Assembly: GCA_019638085.1 (NCBI GenBank)
Contig: JAHBUL010000015.1
Span: 40,631-104,630 of the forward strand
DNA length: 64,000 bases
Source: Flavobacteriales bacterium
GTDB lineage: Bacteria; Bacteroidota; Bacteroidia; Flavobacteriales_F; PHOS-HE28
Direction: 5' to 3'
The notes under the pieces were generated by a model, which was given only the letters and a program-made list of their open reading frames with translations, ran no database searches and was not told the origin of the DNA. The translations under genes were made by a program, and so were the position numbers. Numbering within the stretch: position 1 is the stretch's first letter; each line of letters begins with the position of its first letter. Below, one piece after another: positions 25,985 through 35,400 of the stretch.

Positions 25985-26455
25985 TCAGTGCTGATGTCCG
26001 CCTTCGCCATGCACGTGTCCGTGCTCCAGCTCTTCTTGGGTGGCTTCGCGAACATCCGTCACCTCCACATCGAAGTTCAGGGTGACGCCGGCTAAAGGAT
26101 GGTTGCCATCGACCAGCACCTTTCCATCCTTGACTTCCTTCACCGTCACCACACTGTGCTCGCCTGCTTGGAACTGCATGCCAGCCTCCACTTTCTGTTC
26201 TCCGAAGCGATCCAGTGGCACCTGCTGCACAAGGTCCTTGTTGAACTCCCCATAGCCCTGTTCCGGGGTAACCACGGCGGTGAACTTGTCCCCTTTGCCT
26301 TTGCCTTCCATTTGCGCTTCAAGGCCGGGCACGATCATACCGACACCTTGGAGGTAGGCGAACGGATCGCGACCATCACTGCTATCGAGAACGGTGCCGT
26401 CGTTGTCGCTGAGCTTATAATGAAAAGAGACCACTGAATTCTTGGAAATGTTCAT
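25985..26455 (-). CDS. FKBP-type peptidyl-prolyl isomerase, SlyD-like
   Basis: 156 residues. The FKBP half shows VVSFHYKLSDNDGTVLDSS and FAYLQGVGMIVPGLEAQMEGKGKGD, and an insert-in-flap chaperone domain (about 70-125, PEQGYGEFNKDLVQQVPLDRF) interrupts it as in SlyD. The end is His-rich (HGHVHGEGGHQH), a metal-binding tail like that of SlyD. It catalyses proline cis/trans isomerisation and assists folding in the cytoplasm. ATG 26455 (MNISKNSVV) is used; the extra upstream codons read Arg/Lys/Pro-rich. Confidence 0.93.
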   Translation of the reverse strand: MNISKNSVVSFHYKLSDNDGTVLDSSDGRDPFAYLQGVGMIVPGLEAQMEGKGKGDKFTAVVTPEQGYGEFNKDLVQQVPLDRFGEQKVEAGMQFQAGEHSVVTVKEVKDGKVLVDGNHPLAGVTLNFDVEVTDVREATQEELEHGHVHGEGGHQH

Positions 26456-26612
26456 GCTGTACGTGCTTTTGTCCGGTTTTTTTCTCGGACGTTGCAAAAC
26501 TACTTCCCTCATCGGGGACCACCAAAATATCGCATCCCAACTCAAGGACTCCTATCTAGCAGGGAAGACTCGCCCTGCAAGAACTGAAGCAGGTGAGATC
26601 CGGACCGGATGG

Positions 26613-27023
26613 TCATAGATGTCCCGGTGCCCAGTATAGTGTAAAGTAGAATGCCGCGAAGCCCACAAAGGCGATCACCAAGGCCCATACCCATGCGGGA
26701 ATGGCCTTGGGTGTTTCCGAGCCGGTGATCATGAATACATCGGTGCGCTCGCTACCATACGCATTCACCGTGATAGGGATCCGATCTTCAACAACTTCGT
26801 TCGGCTTCAGGCCCAGCACCGTGATGGACGGCCCGTTACGCACTTCGAACGGGATCGTACGTAAACCTTCCACGCCGTTGGTGCTACGTGCCACGATGCG
26901 CAACGTATGGGGTCCATCCGGAAGCTTGGTGGTATCGAACAGGAACTTCACAGGCGGGGCATATTCCGCAAAAGGGACCGGCTCATCATCGAGAAAGAGC
27001 TTTACAGTACGTTCAATGGCCAT
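26613..27023 (-). CDS. Membrane-anchored Ig-like protein at end of cbb3 operon
   Basis: 136 residues. Residues 1-105 look like one or two Ig/fibronectin-like strands (TVKLFLDDEPV, TKLPDGPHTLRIVARSTNG, PSITVLGLKPNEVVEDRIPITVNAYGS), followed by one C-terminal membrane helix (WVWALVIAFVGFAAFYFTLYW). There is no signal peptide, so the orientation is unclear. It overlaps the upstream small gene by 11 bases, is the last gene of the cbb3 oxidase operon, and may be an accessory subunit. I do not know a named family for it. Confidence 0.7.
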   Translation of the reverse strand: MAIERTVKLFLDDEPVPFAEYAPPVKFLFDTTKLPDGPHTLRIVARSTNGVEGLRTIPFEVRNGPSITVLGLKPNEVVEDRIPITVNAYGSERTDVFMITGSETPKAIPAWVWALVIAFVGFAAFYFTLYWAPGHL

Positions 27024-27288
27024 CTTGAAGGGGGGTATTGAGGATGGATCGCTTGATATGGTCCTCTGCGCCCTCATTGGGCTTCACCAAGTACTTAACC
27101 GAGTATACCAAGGTGAAGAGCACAATGATGCCCGACACGTAAATGATCGGCATGTCCCAATCGCTTTGCGGCCCTGTGCCATGGGAGATGCCCTTCAGCA
27201 CCTTCGGCTGTTGCTTTTCACAAACTTCACACGCCCACATGGGCAGCGCAAAAAGGAAGGCAAGGAGTGAAACAGCTATTTTCTTCAT
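27013..27288 (-). CDS. Small membrane protein of cbb3 operon with CEVC motif
   Basis: 91 residues: signal-like first helix (1-18) ending in WACEVCEK, then a second membrane helix (about 48-68, MPIIYVSGIIVLFTLVYSVKYLV) and a short hydrophilic tail. The CxxC pair just after the first helix would face the periplasm and could bind a metal or form a disulfide. Its start codon overlaps the stop of the cytochrome c subunit by four bases. Size and position recall CcoQ/CcoS-type accessory subunits, but the sequence is not one I can assign to either. Confidence 0.7.
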   Translation of the reverse strand: MKKIAVSLLAFLFALPMWACEVCEKQQPKVLKGISHGTGPQSDWDMPIIYVSGIIVLFTLVYSVKYLVKPNEGAEDHIKRSILNTPLQDGH

Positions 27289-28307
27289 CGTTGAACGGTT
27301 TCAGGTGCAATTACAGCACGTTGGGTCTTCACGGTCTCCGCATCAGTGGGCGGCGCATCGTTCCCGAAGTTGGAACGCACATAATTGATCACAGCAGCGA
27401 TCTCCTCGTCTGAGAGGTGAGCCTGTGATGGCATGGGGCCATATTGCGGCAACCCATCATAACCACCCAGCACAATATCCACCATTTTCAAGGGATCCTT
27501 TTCATTCACAAGCTCAGCTCCGGCCAACGCAGGGAAAGCCCCAGGGAGTCCTTTGCCGTCGGGTTGGTGACAAGCTGCGCAAACGCTTGTGAAGACGCGT
27601 CCCCCATCCACTGCAGCGGTAGCTCCACTGGCAGCTGAGGCAGCCATGGCCCCGCCATCGGAACGGGAGCCAATGAAGTCCTCCGGCGCGAGCCCTTCTG
27701 GCAACGGCGCTTGTTTCAGGGAGATCATGTACGCCACCAGATCTTTTGCACGTTCCGTGGCGATCACTACTTTTCCTGGGTGGCTCAGATTCTCGGCGGA
27801 CACCGCGAGCGTAACATCACCCTCCTTCACCGCAGTGGAATCCACCTCTCTGAAAAGCCAGCCGTAGCGCGGCATGATCGAATATTTCTCCACCAATCGA
27901 GGATTGTATAAGTGTAACATTTGCCATGCTTCGCTGCCCTTGCGTACGCCCACGTTCGTGAGATCAGGCCCGGTGCGTTCGCTGCCGAGCAACGATGGCG
28001 TGTTGCGCCAGATATCGGGGCGTTGCTTACTGTAGTAATAGTCACTCGGGATGGACGGGCGCGTCCCCCAGGTCTTGTCCATCTCGATGTTACGCACCTG
28101 CTGTGTGTGGCAGGCGATGCAGCCCTCGGCAACGTACACATCCAATCCACGGCGTTCTTGGGCGGTCATCACCGGCATATCCGGCAGTGGCCCGTTGTTG
28201 TCCTGCATGTTGAATGACGGTGCGACGGCAACACCCGTGCTGAGCAGCACGAAGCCCATCAAAGCGACATTCACGAGGGTCGCGTGGTCTTTATGAAAAT
28301 TGATCAT
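27285..28307 (-). CDS. ccoO: cbb3 oxidase cytochrome c subunit, CcoO fused to a CcoP-like domain
   Basis: 340 residues. One N-terminal membrane helix (about 12-30) anchors a periplasmic CcoO-type mono-haem domain: CIACHTQQVRN (Cys63, Cys66, His67), RPSIPSDYYYSKQRPDIW, LLGSERTGPDLTNVG and MPRYGWLF are all typical of CcoO/FixO. An Ala/Gly-rich linker (215-234) then leads to a second cytochrome c domain with CAACH (Cys243, Cys246, His247) and YGPMPSQAHLSDEEIAAVINYVR, as in CcoP. The subunit passes electrons from soluble cytochrome c to CcoN. It overlaps ccoN and the downstream small gene by four bases each. No separate ccoP is present. Confidence 0.9.
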   Translation of the reverse strand: MINFHKDHATLVNVALMGFVLLSTGVAVAPSFNMQDNNGPLPDMPVMTAQERRGLDVYVAEGCIACHTQQVRNIEMDKTWGTRPSIPSDYYYSKQRPDIWRNTPSLLGSERTGPDLTNVGVRKGSEAWQMLHLYNPRLVEKYSIMPRYGWLFREVDSTAVKEGDVTLAVSAENLSHPGKVVIATERAKDLVAYMISLKQAPLPEGLAPEDFIGSRSDGGAMAASAASGATAAVDGGRVFTSVCAACHQPDGKGLPGAFPALAGAELVNEKDPLKMVDIVLGGYDGLPQYGPMPSQAHLSDEEIAAVINYVRSNFGNDAPPTDAETVKTQRAVIAPETVQR

Positions 28308-30109
28308 TGCTCAGTGGGTATAGGTTTTCTGACTTGGGATGCAACCGGTGGGAGCGGGTTATGGACCATGATATAGAAGTTCCATGCGAATATGCAGTGG
28401 GATACGAACATCAGCGTGCCACCAACTGCGCGCCAGGTCCAGTAGCCTCGGGTGGCGATCACCGTGTCGATGAACGATACGCCGTTCATCCATGCGATCC
28501 CTTTCACGGAGCCGCCGGCCATCAGGGAAACCGTATACGCGAAGAGGCCGATAAAGGCGAGCCAGAAGTGTGCACCAACCAACAACTGCGAGGGCTCTCG
28601 GCCGGTCATCTTCGGGAGCAATGCATAGATGCAGGCCCATAGGATGAAGCAGATGATGCCGTACATGGTCATGTGCGAGTGTGCCACGTTGAAGTCCGTG
28701 AAGTGCCAAATGTTCTGGGTGAAACGGAACGCCTGGAAACTCCCTTGCGAACTGCCCACGAAATAGAAGATCACGCCCACCAAGAAGAAGGGCAGCACAT
28801 AGCTCTTGCCAATGGCGCTCCAGCTACCGCGCATGGTCATCAGGAAGTTCGTGGTACCGGCTATCACTGGAATGAACATCCCCATGCTGAACACGATGGC
28901 CACCGTTTGCAACCACCAAGGCAAGGGTGAGTAGATGAAATGGTGTGTGCCGATCAAGGTGTAGAAAAGCATCTGTGTCCAAAAAGCCAACACGCCCAAG
29001 GAATAGGAGTAGATCGGCTTGTTCAGCGAAGAGGGGAGGTAGTAGTAGATAAGGCCCAGGGTGAATGTCATGAACCACATCCCCACGCCCATGTGCATGT
29101 AGTAGCCTTGGACGATCGTCTCCCCCATGCCGCCCTGATAGAAGGGCAAGTAGCCGATAATGGTCAGGACGATGGTCCAGACAAGGGAAGCGAGAAGATA
29201 CCAGTTGCTCACATAGATCTCCGGGATCTTGCGCCGCTTCACAGTGGCATAGAAATTCCTGAAGGTGAGGATGAGGCCCAAAGCGAATGGCAACATCGCG
29301 GGCCAGATGTACTCCCTGTACTCACCACCACCGTTATTGATACCCGCCATCAGCAGGATGTTCCCCACGATCACGGAAAGGTTGATCAGGCCGAAGGCCC
29401 ACCAGCCGGTCTTGTAGCTGTGGATCTTGGTGACCGAGGTGCGCGCGATCACGAAGTAGGCCAGGCCGATCATCGCCATGGAGGCCCAGCCCCAGAAAAC
29501 CGTATTGGTATGTACAGGCCGCAGTCTACCAAAAGAGAGCCATGCCACTTCGTCGAGATCCGGCCAGATGAATTTCAAGCCGAGGTACTCTCCAACAGCG
29601 GTGCCGAAGATCAGCCAGAAGGTGGCCGCTCCGAGGTACCAGATAACGAGTTGTTGCAGTTGCTTTGGTACTTCCAGACGTGTTCGGGAATAAAGTTTCT
29701 CTTCTACCAAGGGGTTATTCGGCTCGCTGGTAGCACCCGCGATCAAGGCCTTATCGTCGAAAGCGGTAGCGGTTCCACCCAATTCATCGCCGCGTAACTT
29801 GTACTGTGCGGCCAACTTCCGCTTTATCCGCTCCTCTTCCGATATGCTGGTTTCGCTCGTAGCTGCCTGCTTCTCCTTGTTCTGTTCAAGCAAGCGGCTC
29901 ACTTTGGCTGCGATGATCAATGCTCCTATGAACAGCACAATGGCCAGGAGCACCATGGTACCCACCACACCCGGACTGAGCATCCAGCCATCGGTCTTGG
30001 GGTTTTGTGCCATGGCAGCGTGTACCCACAAAAAGGCACAAGCGGCCCCCATCGACCGGAGTACTGCTTTCATCGGACTCGAAGGTCCTGAATTGCTACT
30101 CAACTTCAT
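28304..30109 (-). CDS. ccoN: cbb3-type cytochrome c oxidase subunit I
   Basis: 601 residues, catalytic haem-copper subunit of a high-affinity terminal oxidase in the inner membrane. Ligands assigned by eye: low-spin haem b His200 and His479, high-spin haem His477 (NVAHSHM), CuB His339, His389 and His390 (GTHH), with the cross-linking Tyr383 six residues before His389, which argues for O2 reduction rather than NO reduction. EYREY keeps the Glu pair near the calcium site. By the same alignment, a Glu conserved in Pseudomonas CcoN (FEGP segment) is Gln455 here. The first 145 residues are an extension with a signal-like helix, a second helix and a charged linker. Its ATG overlaps the Rrf2 gene stop. 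Confidence 0.93.
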   Translation of the reverse strand: MKLSSNSGPSSPMKAVLRSMGAACAFLWVHAAMAQNPKTDGWMLSPGVVGTMVLLAIVLFIGALIIAAKVSRLLEQNKEKQAATSETSISEEERIKRKLAAQYKLRGDELGGTATAFDDKALIAGATSEPNNPLVEEKLYSRTRLEVPKQLQQLVIWYLGAATFWLIFGTAVGEYLGLKFIWPDLDEVAWLSFGRLRPVHTNTVFWGWASMAMIGLAYFVIARTSVTKIHSYKTGWWAFGLINLSVIVGNILLMAGINNGGGEYREYIWPAMLPFALGLILTFRNFYATVKRRKIPEIYVSNWYLLASLVWTIVLTIIGYLPFYQGGMGETIVQGYYMHMGVGMWFMTFTLGLIYYYLPSSLNKPIYSYSLGVLAFWTQMLFYTLIGTHHFIYSPLPWWLQTVAIVFSMGMFIPVIAGTTNFLMTMRGSWSAIGKSYVLPFFLVGVIFYFVGSSQGSFQAFRFTQNIWHFTDFNVAHSHMTMYGIICFILWACIYALLPKMTGREPSQLLVGAHFWLAFIGLFAYTVSLMAGGSVKGIAWMNGVSFIDTVIATRGYWTWRAVGGTLMFVSHCIFAWNFYIMVHNPLPPVASQVRKPIPTEQ

Positions 30110-30540
30110 ATCTTCAATCGGGTTTTTACCTCGTCCAAGTCGAGAGTAAGGCTGTGGATATGTGTGGTTTCCAGTATGTTGTTCAGTTCATCCCTCACCT
30201 TGCTGAATTGATCGTGCATTGGACATGGGTTGTCGCTGTTACAAGCTCCCAAGCCCATTGCACACTCCTGGCGGAAGGTGTCATCACCAACGGCCTCCAT
30301 GACCATGCGGAGATTCACTTTCCTGGCCTTCAGAGGGGGCAGGTCAAAGCCCCCGTTGGGCCCGCGATGCGAGGTAACAATACCGGCACGGGCCAGTTCC
30401 TGTAGCACTTTCGCTGTAAAGGCCTTCGGCGCACCTGTACGTTCGGCGATGTCGGTCAGCGTTAGCCGTTCCCCGTTCTTCGAGGCAATGGCCACCACAA
30501 CGGTGGCACGAAAGGCATATTCGGAGGTCTTGGAGAACAC
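30106..30540 (-). CDS. Rrf2-family regulator with three cysteines
   Basis: 144 residues, winged-helix transcription factor. The N-terminus FSKTSEYAFRATVVVAIAS and the recognition region APKAFTAKVLQELARAGIVTSHRGPNGGF are classical Rrf2. Cys93, Cys100 and Cys106 (CAMGLGACNSDNPC, spacing x6/x5) lie where IscR and NsrR hold an Fe-S cluster, so oxygen, NO or iron-sulfur status is the likely signal. I place the start at GTG 30540, not the far upstream ATG at 30660, since Rrf2 proteins begin at exactly this motif and a TAnnTTTG element (30561-30568) lies in between. It overlaps ccoN by four bases and probably autoregulates the oxidase operon. Confidence 0.9.
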   Translation of the reverse strand: MFSKTSEYAFRATVVVAIASKNGERLTLTDIAERTGAPKAFTAKVLQELARAGIVTSHRGPNGGFDLPPLKARKVNLRMVMEAVGDDTFRQECAMGLGACNSDNPCPMHDQFSKVRDELNNILETTHIHSLTLDLDEVKTRLKI

Positions 30541-30560
30541 GGTGGATCGGGTTTCCGGGG

Positions 30561-30568
30561 CAAATGTA
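30561..30568 (-). promoter_or_regulatory. Candidate -7 element of the rrf2-cco operon (TACATTTG)
   Basis: Exact TAnnTTTG match on the minus strand, 20 bases before the GTG start of the Rrf2 gene; it helps to fix that start. Confidence 0.5.
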
Positions 30569-30765
30569 GCCGAAACATGCATATTCGGACATCCACATCC
30601 TCTTATAGCATACAATTGACCCCATGTGCCTGGATCCAAGCCTAAATTCGAGCACCGCAAACACCCGGGTCACGTGTACCGCGATCAGCGGTAAGTCGTG
30701 CGATCAGGAGCTATTCATTGAACCAACAGGCATCCAGTTGAACTCCTTCCCGTTCACCTTGGCGG

Positions 30766-32307
30766 TCAGTTCTTCAATACCCGTGCGGTCAGTTGACCGG
30801 AAGGCCCCTTTATCCGGAGTATGTATGTGCCGCTCGCCAATCCGGAAAATACGATGGTGCCATTCGAAAGCTCCACCGGCATTGACCGGCCCAGCACATC
30901 AATCACGCGCAGGTCCTCAGTGGAATAACCTGTAGGAAGCAGGACATGCAATACATCGTTGACCGGATTCGGAAACACGCGTAGGTCCTTGGGACTTGTC
31001 CACTCCTGGACACCGACAGTACGGCAACCCAAAGCACTGCTCAGGTAGTTTGCACGCGCCGTGATGAAGGCTTTTAGACCATGGATCGTTCCCCCGGCGG
31101 GTCCCCCGCCCACGGAGATATTGCTCTCGATGTTCGTGTTGAACTGCGCCGTGGTGTACTGCTTGTTGGGGTCGGCCGCCACAGATGGCGCGATCAGGGC
31201 TTTGATCGAATCGATATGGGCATCCATCCCGGAATTACTGAACGCATCAAAGGCACCGCAATACTGTGTGACATACTGGCCGTACAACACCGGATCGCTG
31301 AATATCCTGCTCAACAATGGGCGTGAAGTAGCCGTGTAGTTGGGGGCTAATTGCAATATGTTGCCTCCGCTCGGGCCGCCGGAATAGGTTCCGAAAGACT
31401 CATTGGCATCCCACTTGATCCAATTCCACTTGTAGGATGTGGCATCGTGGTAGATGTAGTAGTTGCGCGCAGAGTTGATGTAGCTATCGAGGTTACCGAA
31501 CATGTTGTCGATCGCCAAGGAGCGCAACATCGGCTCCCATTCCCACAGTGCGGGAAATTGCATGACGAGATCAGCATCACTCGAATTGTTGAGCGCATCG
31601 ATCAAGGCCAGCAGATCGCTCCAATCGTTCTCCGTCTCGTTGGTCTTCAGTTCATACCGGTCGTAATAGCTCGCTTGGTCTTTCCCGTAGAAAGCCAGGT
31701 CCGCTGCCGTGGTTCCGCCACTCGGTCCACCACCAAAATTGTCACCGGCCTTGAACAAATTGCCGTCATTGTCATCCACCCACCGGTCCAGAAAATTCTT
31801 GTCCACGGGTTCCACCAGGTCATAGAAGCCCCAGAACGTGCCGTTCATGGTCACGTTGGCATAGGAAACGCGCGGCGCAAGCACTCCTTGCTGCCTACAG
31901 AAGTCGAAGAAGATCTTCTCGCGCATGAACGTGGGGTCCTTGAAACAGTTGTTCAGATGGACCTTCGTCATACCATGGTATTTCTGACCGGGCACGTTGT
32001 CGTTGAAATCGATCTTGAAGCTCTTCTTGTTGCCCGGGTGCCCGTAGCTGCTGTTGCCCTTGAGGTCGATCGCCACATAAGGATAGGTGTGCGTGCCCGT
32101 ATTGTCCGTGATGGTCACGTCGGCAGGAAGCGTTTCACCCAGGTCGTTGTTATAGTACGTGGTGAGCGTGCTCCAAAAATCCGGGTCGGAGAAGGTGAGT
32201 TCGATAGTAACCACTTGATCCGTATTGAAGAGGCTATCGCTGGGAGCGGATTGGGCCAAGGTTGAACCGGCCAGGAGTGCGGCCATCAGAAAGGAAAGGT
32301 ATTTCAT
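30766..32307 (-). CDS. CotH-kinase-like secreted protein with T9SS sorting domain
   Basis: 513 residues with a signal peptide (1-18, ending STLAQ). The CotH region (about 30-420) shows [67 protein letters not shown], and [20 protein letters not shown] with [13 protein letters not shown], the segments that form the atypical kinase fold of spore-coat CotH relatives. The last 75 residues ([15 protein letters not shown] to the end) are a T9SS sorting domain, so it acts outside the cell, perhaps phosphorylating secreted or surface proteins. ATG 32307 is used; the open frame continuing upstream to 33093 is antisense to the mutase and not real. It is divergent from the mutase gene. Confidence 0.88.
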   Translation of the reverse strand: MKYLSFLMAALLAGSTLAQSAPSDSLFNTDQVVTIELTFSDPDFWSTLTTYYNNDLGETLPADVTITDNTGTHTYPYVAIDLKGNSSYGHPGNKKSFKIDFNDNVPGQKYHGMTKVHLNNCFKDPTFMREKIFFDFCRQQGVLAPRVSYANVTMNGTFWGFYDLVEPVDKNFLDRWVDDNDGNLFKAGDNFGGGPSGGTTAADLAFYGKDQASYYDRYELKTNETENDWSDLLALIDALNNSSDADLVMQFPALWEWEPMLRSLAIDNMFGNLDSYINSARNYYIYHDATSYKWNWIKWDANESFGTYSGGPSGGNILQLAPNYTATSRPLLSRIFSDPVLYGQYVTQYCGAFDAFSNSGMDAHIDSIKALIAPSVAADPNKQYTTAQFNTNIESNISVGGGPAGGTIHGLKAFITARANYLSSALGCRTVGVQEWTSPKDLRVFPNPVNDVLHVLLPTGYSTEDLRVIDVLGRSMPVELSNGTIVFSGLASGTYILRIKGPSGQLTARVLKN

Positions 32308-32425
32308 TCGTCCTGTTTTGTTCGATCTGGTTATACCGGCTCTGACATCCGCGGGATCCAATGGTTTGACGACACTTCCTCTGAACTCCTTCGGTGATCC
32401 AGATCCAACCCCGAACTTCGCCACG

Positions 32426-35400
32426 ATGACCCACGAACAACTTTTCGCCGACTTTCCCGAATTCGACCGCACCACTTGGGAGCAACTGGTCCTGAAGGAA
32501 CTGAAAGGAAAAAGTCCCACAAACATCGCCGTGGAGCTTCCCAACGGGGATCGGATAAAACCCCTCGGCATGAGCGACGACCTCGGGGAAGCTCTGCCGG
32601 AAGACCAGCGGCGCGGGGTGAAGCGCAACGGGAATCCCTGGCGCATCACCGCTCCTGTTAGCGCGGCGGATGCGGAACAGGCCAACAACGTAGCGCTCAA
32701 GGCGCTGATCGGGGGGGCTGACGCGATCGAGCTCCGTGCGGAACACACATCGCTGCAACCCGTGTTGAATGACGTATTTCTCGCGGCCATCGACCTCCAA
32801 CTGCATAACGGCAGCGAGGAGAACCTGCTCGAGGCATTGCACATCGCGAAGCACCAGAACGTACCATCACAAGAATTGAGCATCTGCGCTGGATTTCCGC
32901 TCGATGCCGACGTGAGCGACCTCCGCGAACGGATCGCCACCCATCCCTTGGTGCGGCTCTTCGAGGTAAGCGATGAACGCAAGCAGGGCGAAGAGGCGAT
33001 CGCCGCCACACGCCGAGCGATCGAGCAAGGCAAAACCCTCTTGCAACGCATGACCAGCAGTGGCTGGAGCATCGACGATGCCACTGCGCGCATCCAGTTC
33101 CGCCTTCACATCGGCGACGATCTCTTTCTGGAAGCCGCACGGATCCGCGCCTTCCGCGCTGCTTGGGCGCGGGTCGTGCAGAGCTTCTCCCCTGCCCATG
33201 CGTGCAGCGTGAATACGTTCGTGCAGTGCGAAGTGCAATATGCGAAGGATCCGAGATCGCCCTACGACCAAGCGTTGCGTGCAACCCTACAAGGCATCAG
33301 TGCGATCATCGGCGGCTGCGACGGGCTCACCATTCCCGACCTGCCGCTTCCGGAGGGACAAAGCCTCGGCCGCCGCATCGCTCGCAACATCAGTCTGCTA
33401 CTGCGCGATGAGAGTTTCCTCGGTCGCGTGGCGGATCCGTTGGGAGGAAGCTACACGGTTGAACAACTTACCAACGCCCTGATCGACGAACTGGCTTCAA
33501 GCCCTGGGCCACAAGCCACAAGCCGGAGGGCTGCCGAGCCTGAGGTTCGCAGTTCGCAGATTGAGGCAGCAATTCCGAACCGGGAGGAACTTCCGCTGAA
33601 GTCCTACTACACCGCGCTGGACGTAAAAGCCATTGAGCATCTGAAATTCGGTGCCGGCGCCCCGCCCTACTTGCGCGGACCTTACGCCAGCATGTACACC
33701 GCGCGTCCGTGGACGATCCGGCAGTACGCGGGTTTCAGCACGGCGGAAGCGAGCAACGCCTTCTACCGTCGCAACCTCGCCGCCGGACAAATGGGGCTCA
33801 GTGTAGCCTTCGACCTGGCCACGCACCGCGGCTACGACAGCGATCATCCGCGCGTTACGGGTGATGTGGGCAAGGCCGGCGTGGCCATCAGCAGCGTGGA
33901 GGACATGAAGATCCTTTTCGACCAGATCCCGCTGGACAAGATGAGCGTGAGCATGACCATGAACGGCGCGGTGCTGCCCATCATGGCCTTCTTCATCGTG
34001 GCCGCGGAAGAACAAGGCGTTGCTCCGGAACTGCTGCAAGGCACCATCCAGAACGACATCCTGAAGGAGTTCATGGTGAGGAACACGTACATCTATCCGC
34101 CGGGGCCGAGCATGCGCATCGTGGGCGACATCTTCAGTTACTGCGCGAAGAAGATGCCGAAGTTCAATACCATCAGCATCAGCGGCTACCACATGCACGA
34201 GGCCGGCGCACCTGCGGACCTGGAACTCGCCTACACGCTCGCCGACGGTATCGAGTACGTGCGCACCGGCATCGCAGCGGGCATGGAGGTGGATGAGTTC
34301 GCGGGCAGGCTCAGCTTCTTCTGGGGCATCGGCATGGACCTCTTCATGGAAGTGGCCAAGATGCGTGCGGGCCGTCTGCTTTGGGCGAAAATGCTGAAGG
34401 AGGTCGGTGCAACGAACCCGAAGAGTCTAGCACTGCGCACCCACTGCCAAACCAGCGGCTGGAGCCTTACCGCGCAGGATCCCTTCAACAACATCGCGCG
34501 CACCACGGTGGAAGCACTGGCGGCCGTGCTCGGCGGAACGCAAAGCCTGCACACCAACTCACTCGATGAGGCCATCGCACTGCCCACCGACTTCAGCGCC
34601 AAGATCGCCCGCGACACGCAGCTTTACCTTCAGAAGAACAGCGGCATCACCAAGTTCATCGACCCTCTCGGCGGCAGCTACTATGTGGAAAGCCTCACGA
34701 ATGAACTCGTCCACAAAGCTTGGGCGCGGATCAAGGAAGTAGAGGAGCTCGGCGGCATGAGCAAGGCCATCGAAACGGGCCTTCCGAAGATGCGCATCGA
34801 AGAAGCTGCGGCGAAACGCCAAGCGCGCATCGACACCGGCAAGGACCACATCATCGGCGTGAATGCTTTCGTGACGGAAGATGAAACGAAAATGGAACTG
34901 CTGGAAGTGGACAACACGGCGGTGCGGGAGTCTCAGGTGGCGAGGTTGAAGCAGATCCGTGGGGACCGGGATGAGGGTGCGGTGACCGCGGCGTTGGAGG
35001 CATTGGCTGAAGCCGCGATGAGTGGTGGGCTGTCCGATGTCTTAAGTCCTATGCCGACTGCCGTCCAAAGCATTGGACATAAGACATCGGACAAGTGCGA
35101 GGGAACCGCGCGTGGTAATCTTCTCGAACTCGCAGTAACCGCCGCACGCCACCGCGCCACTTTGGGCGAGATCAGCGACGCATTGGAAAAAGCCTTCGGC
35201 CGTTACAAAGCCACCACCCGCGCCATCAGCGGCGTCTACGCAGCGGAAGCCATGAACGACCCCGAGATGAAAGAGGCCATGCGCCTCACGGAAGAATTCG
35301 CAAAAGCGGAAGGCCGTCGCCCGCGTATCCTCGTCGCCAAAATGGGCCAGGACGGCCACGACCGCGGCGCCAAGGTGATCGCCACCAGCTTCGCCGACAT

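Noticed and set aside
28940..29797. 285-residue plus-strand frame inside ccoN
   Set aside because: Antisense to a well-supported catalytic subunit; Asp/Gln/His-rich composition typical of antisense to membrane genes.
28304..30109. Nitric oxide reductase instead of oxidase
   Set aside because: The cross-linking Tyr383 six residues before the CuB histidine pair and the CcoO partner point to a cbb3 oxidase.
32308..33093. Upstream extension of the CotH-like open frame on the minus strand
   Set aside because: It is antisense to the start of the mutase gene, its translation is Ser/Arg-rich and a clean signal peptide starts at 32307.
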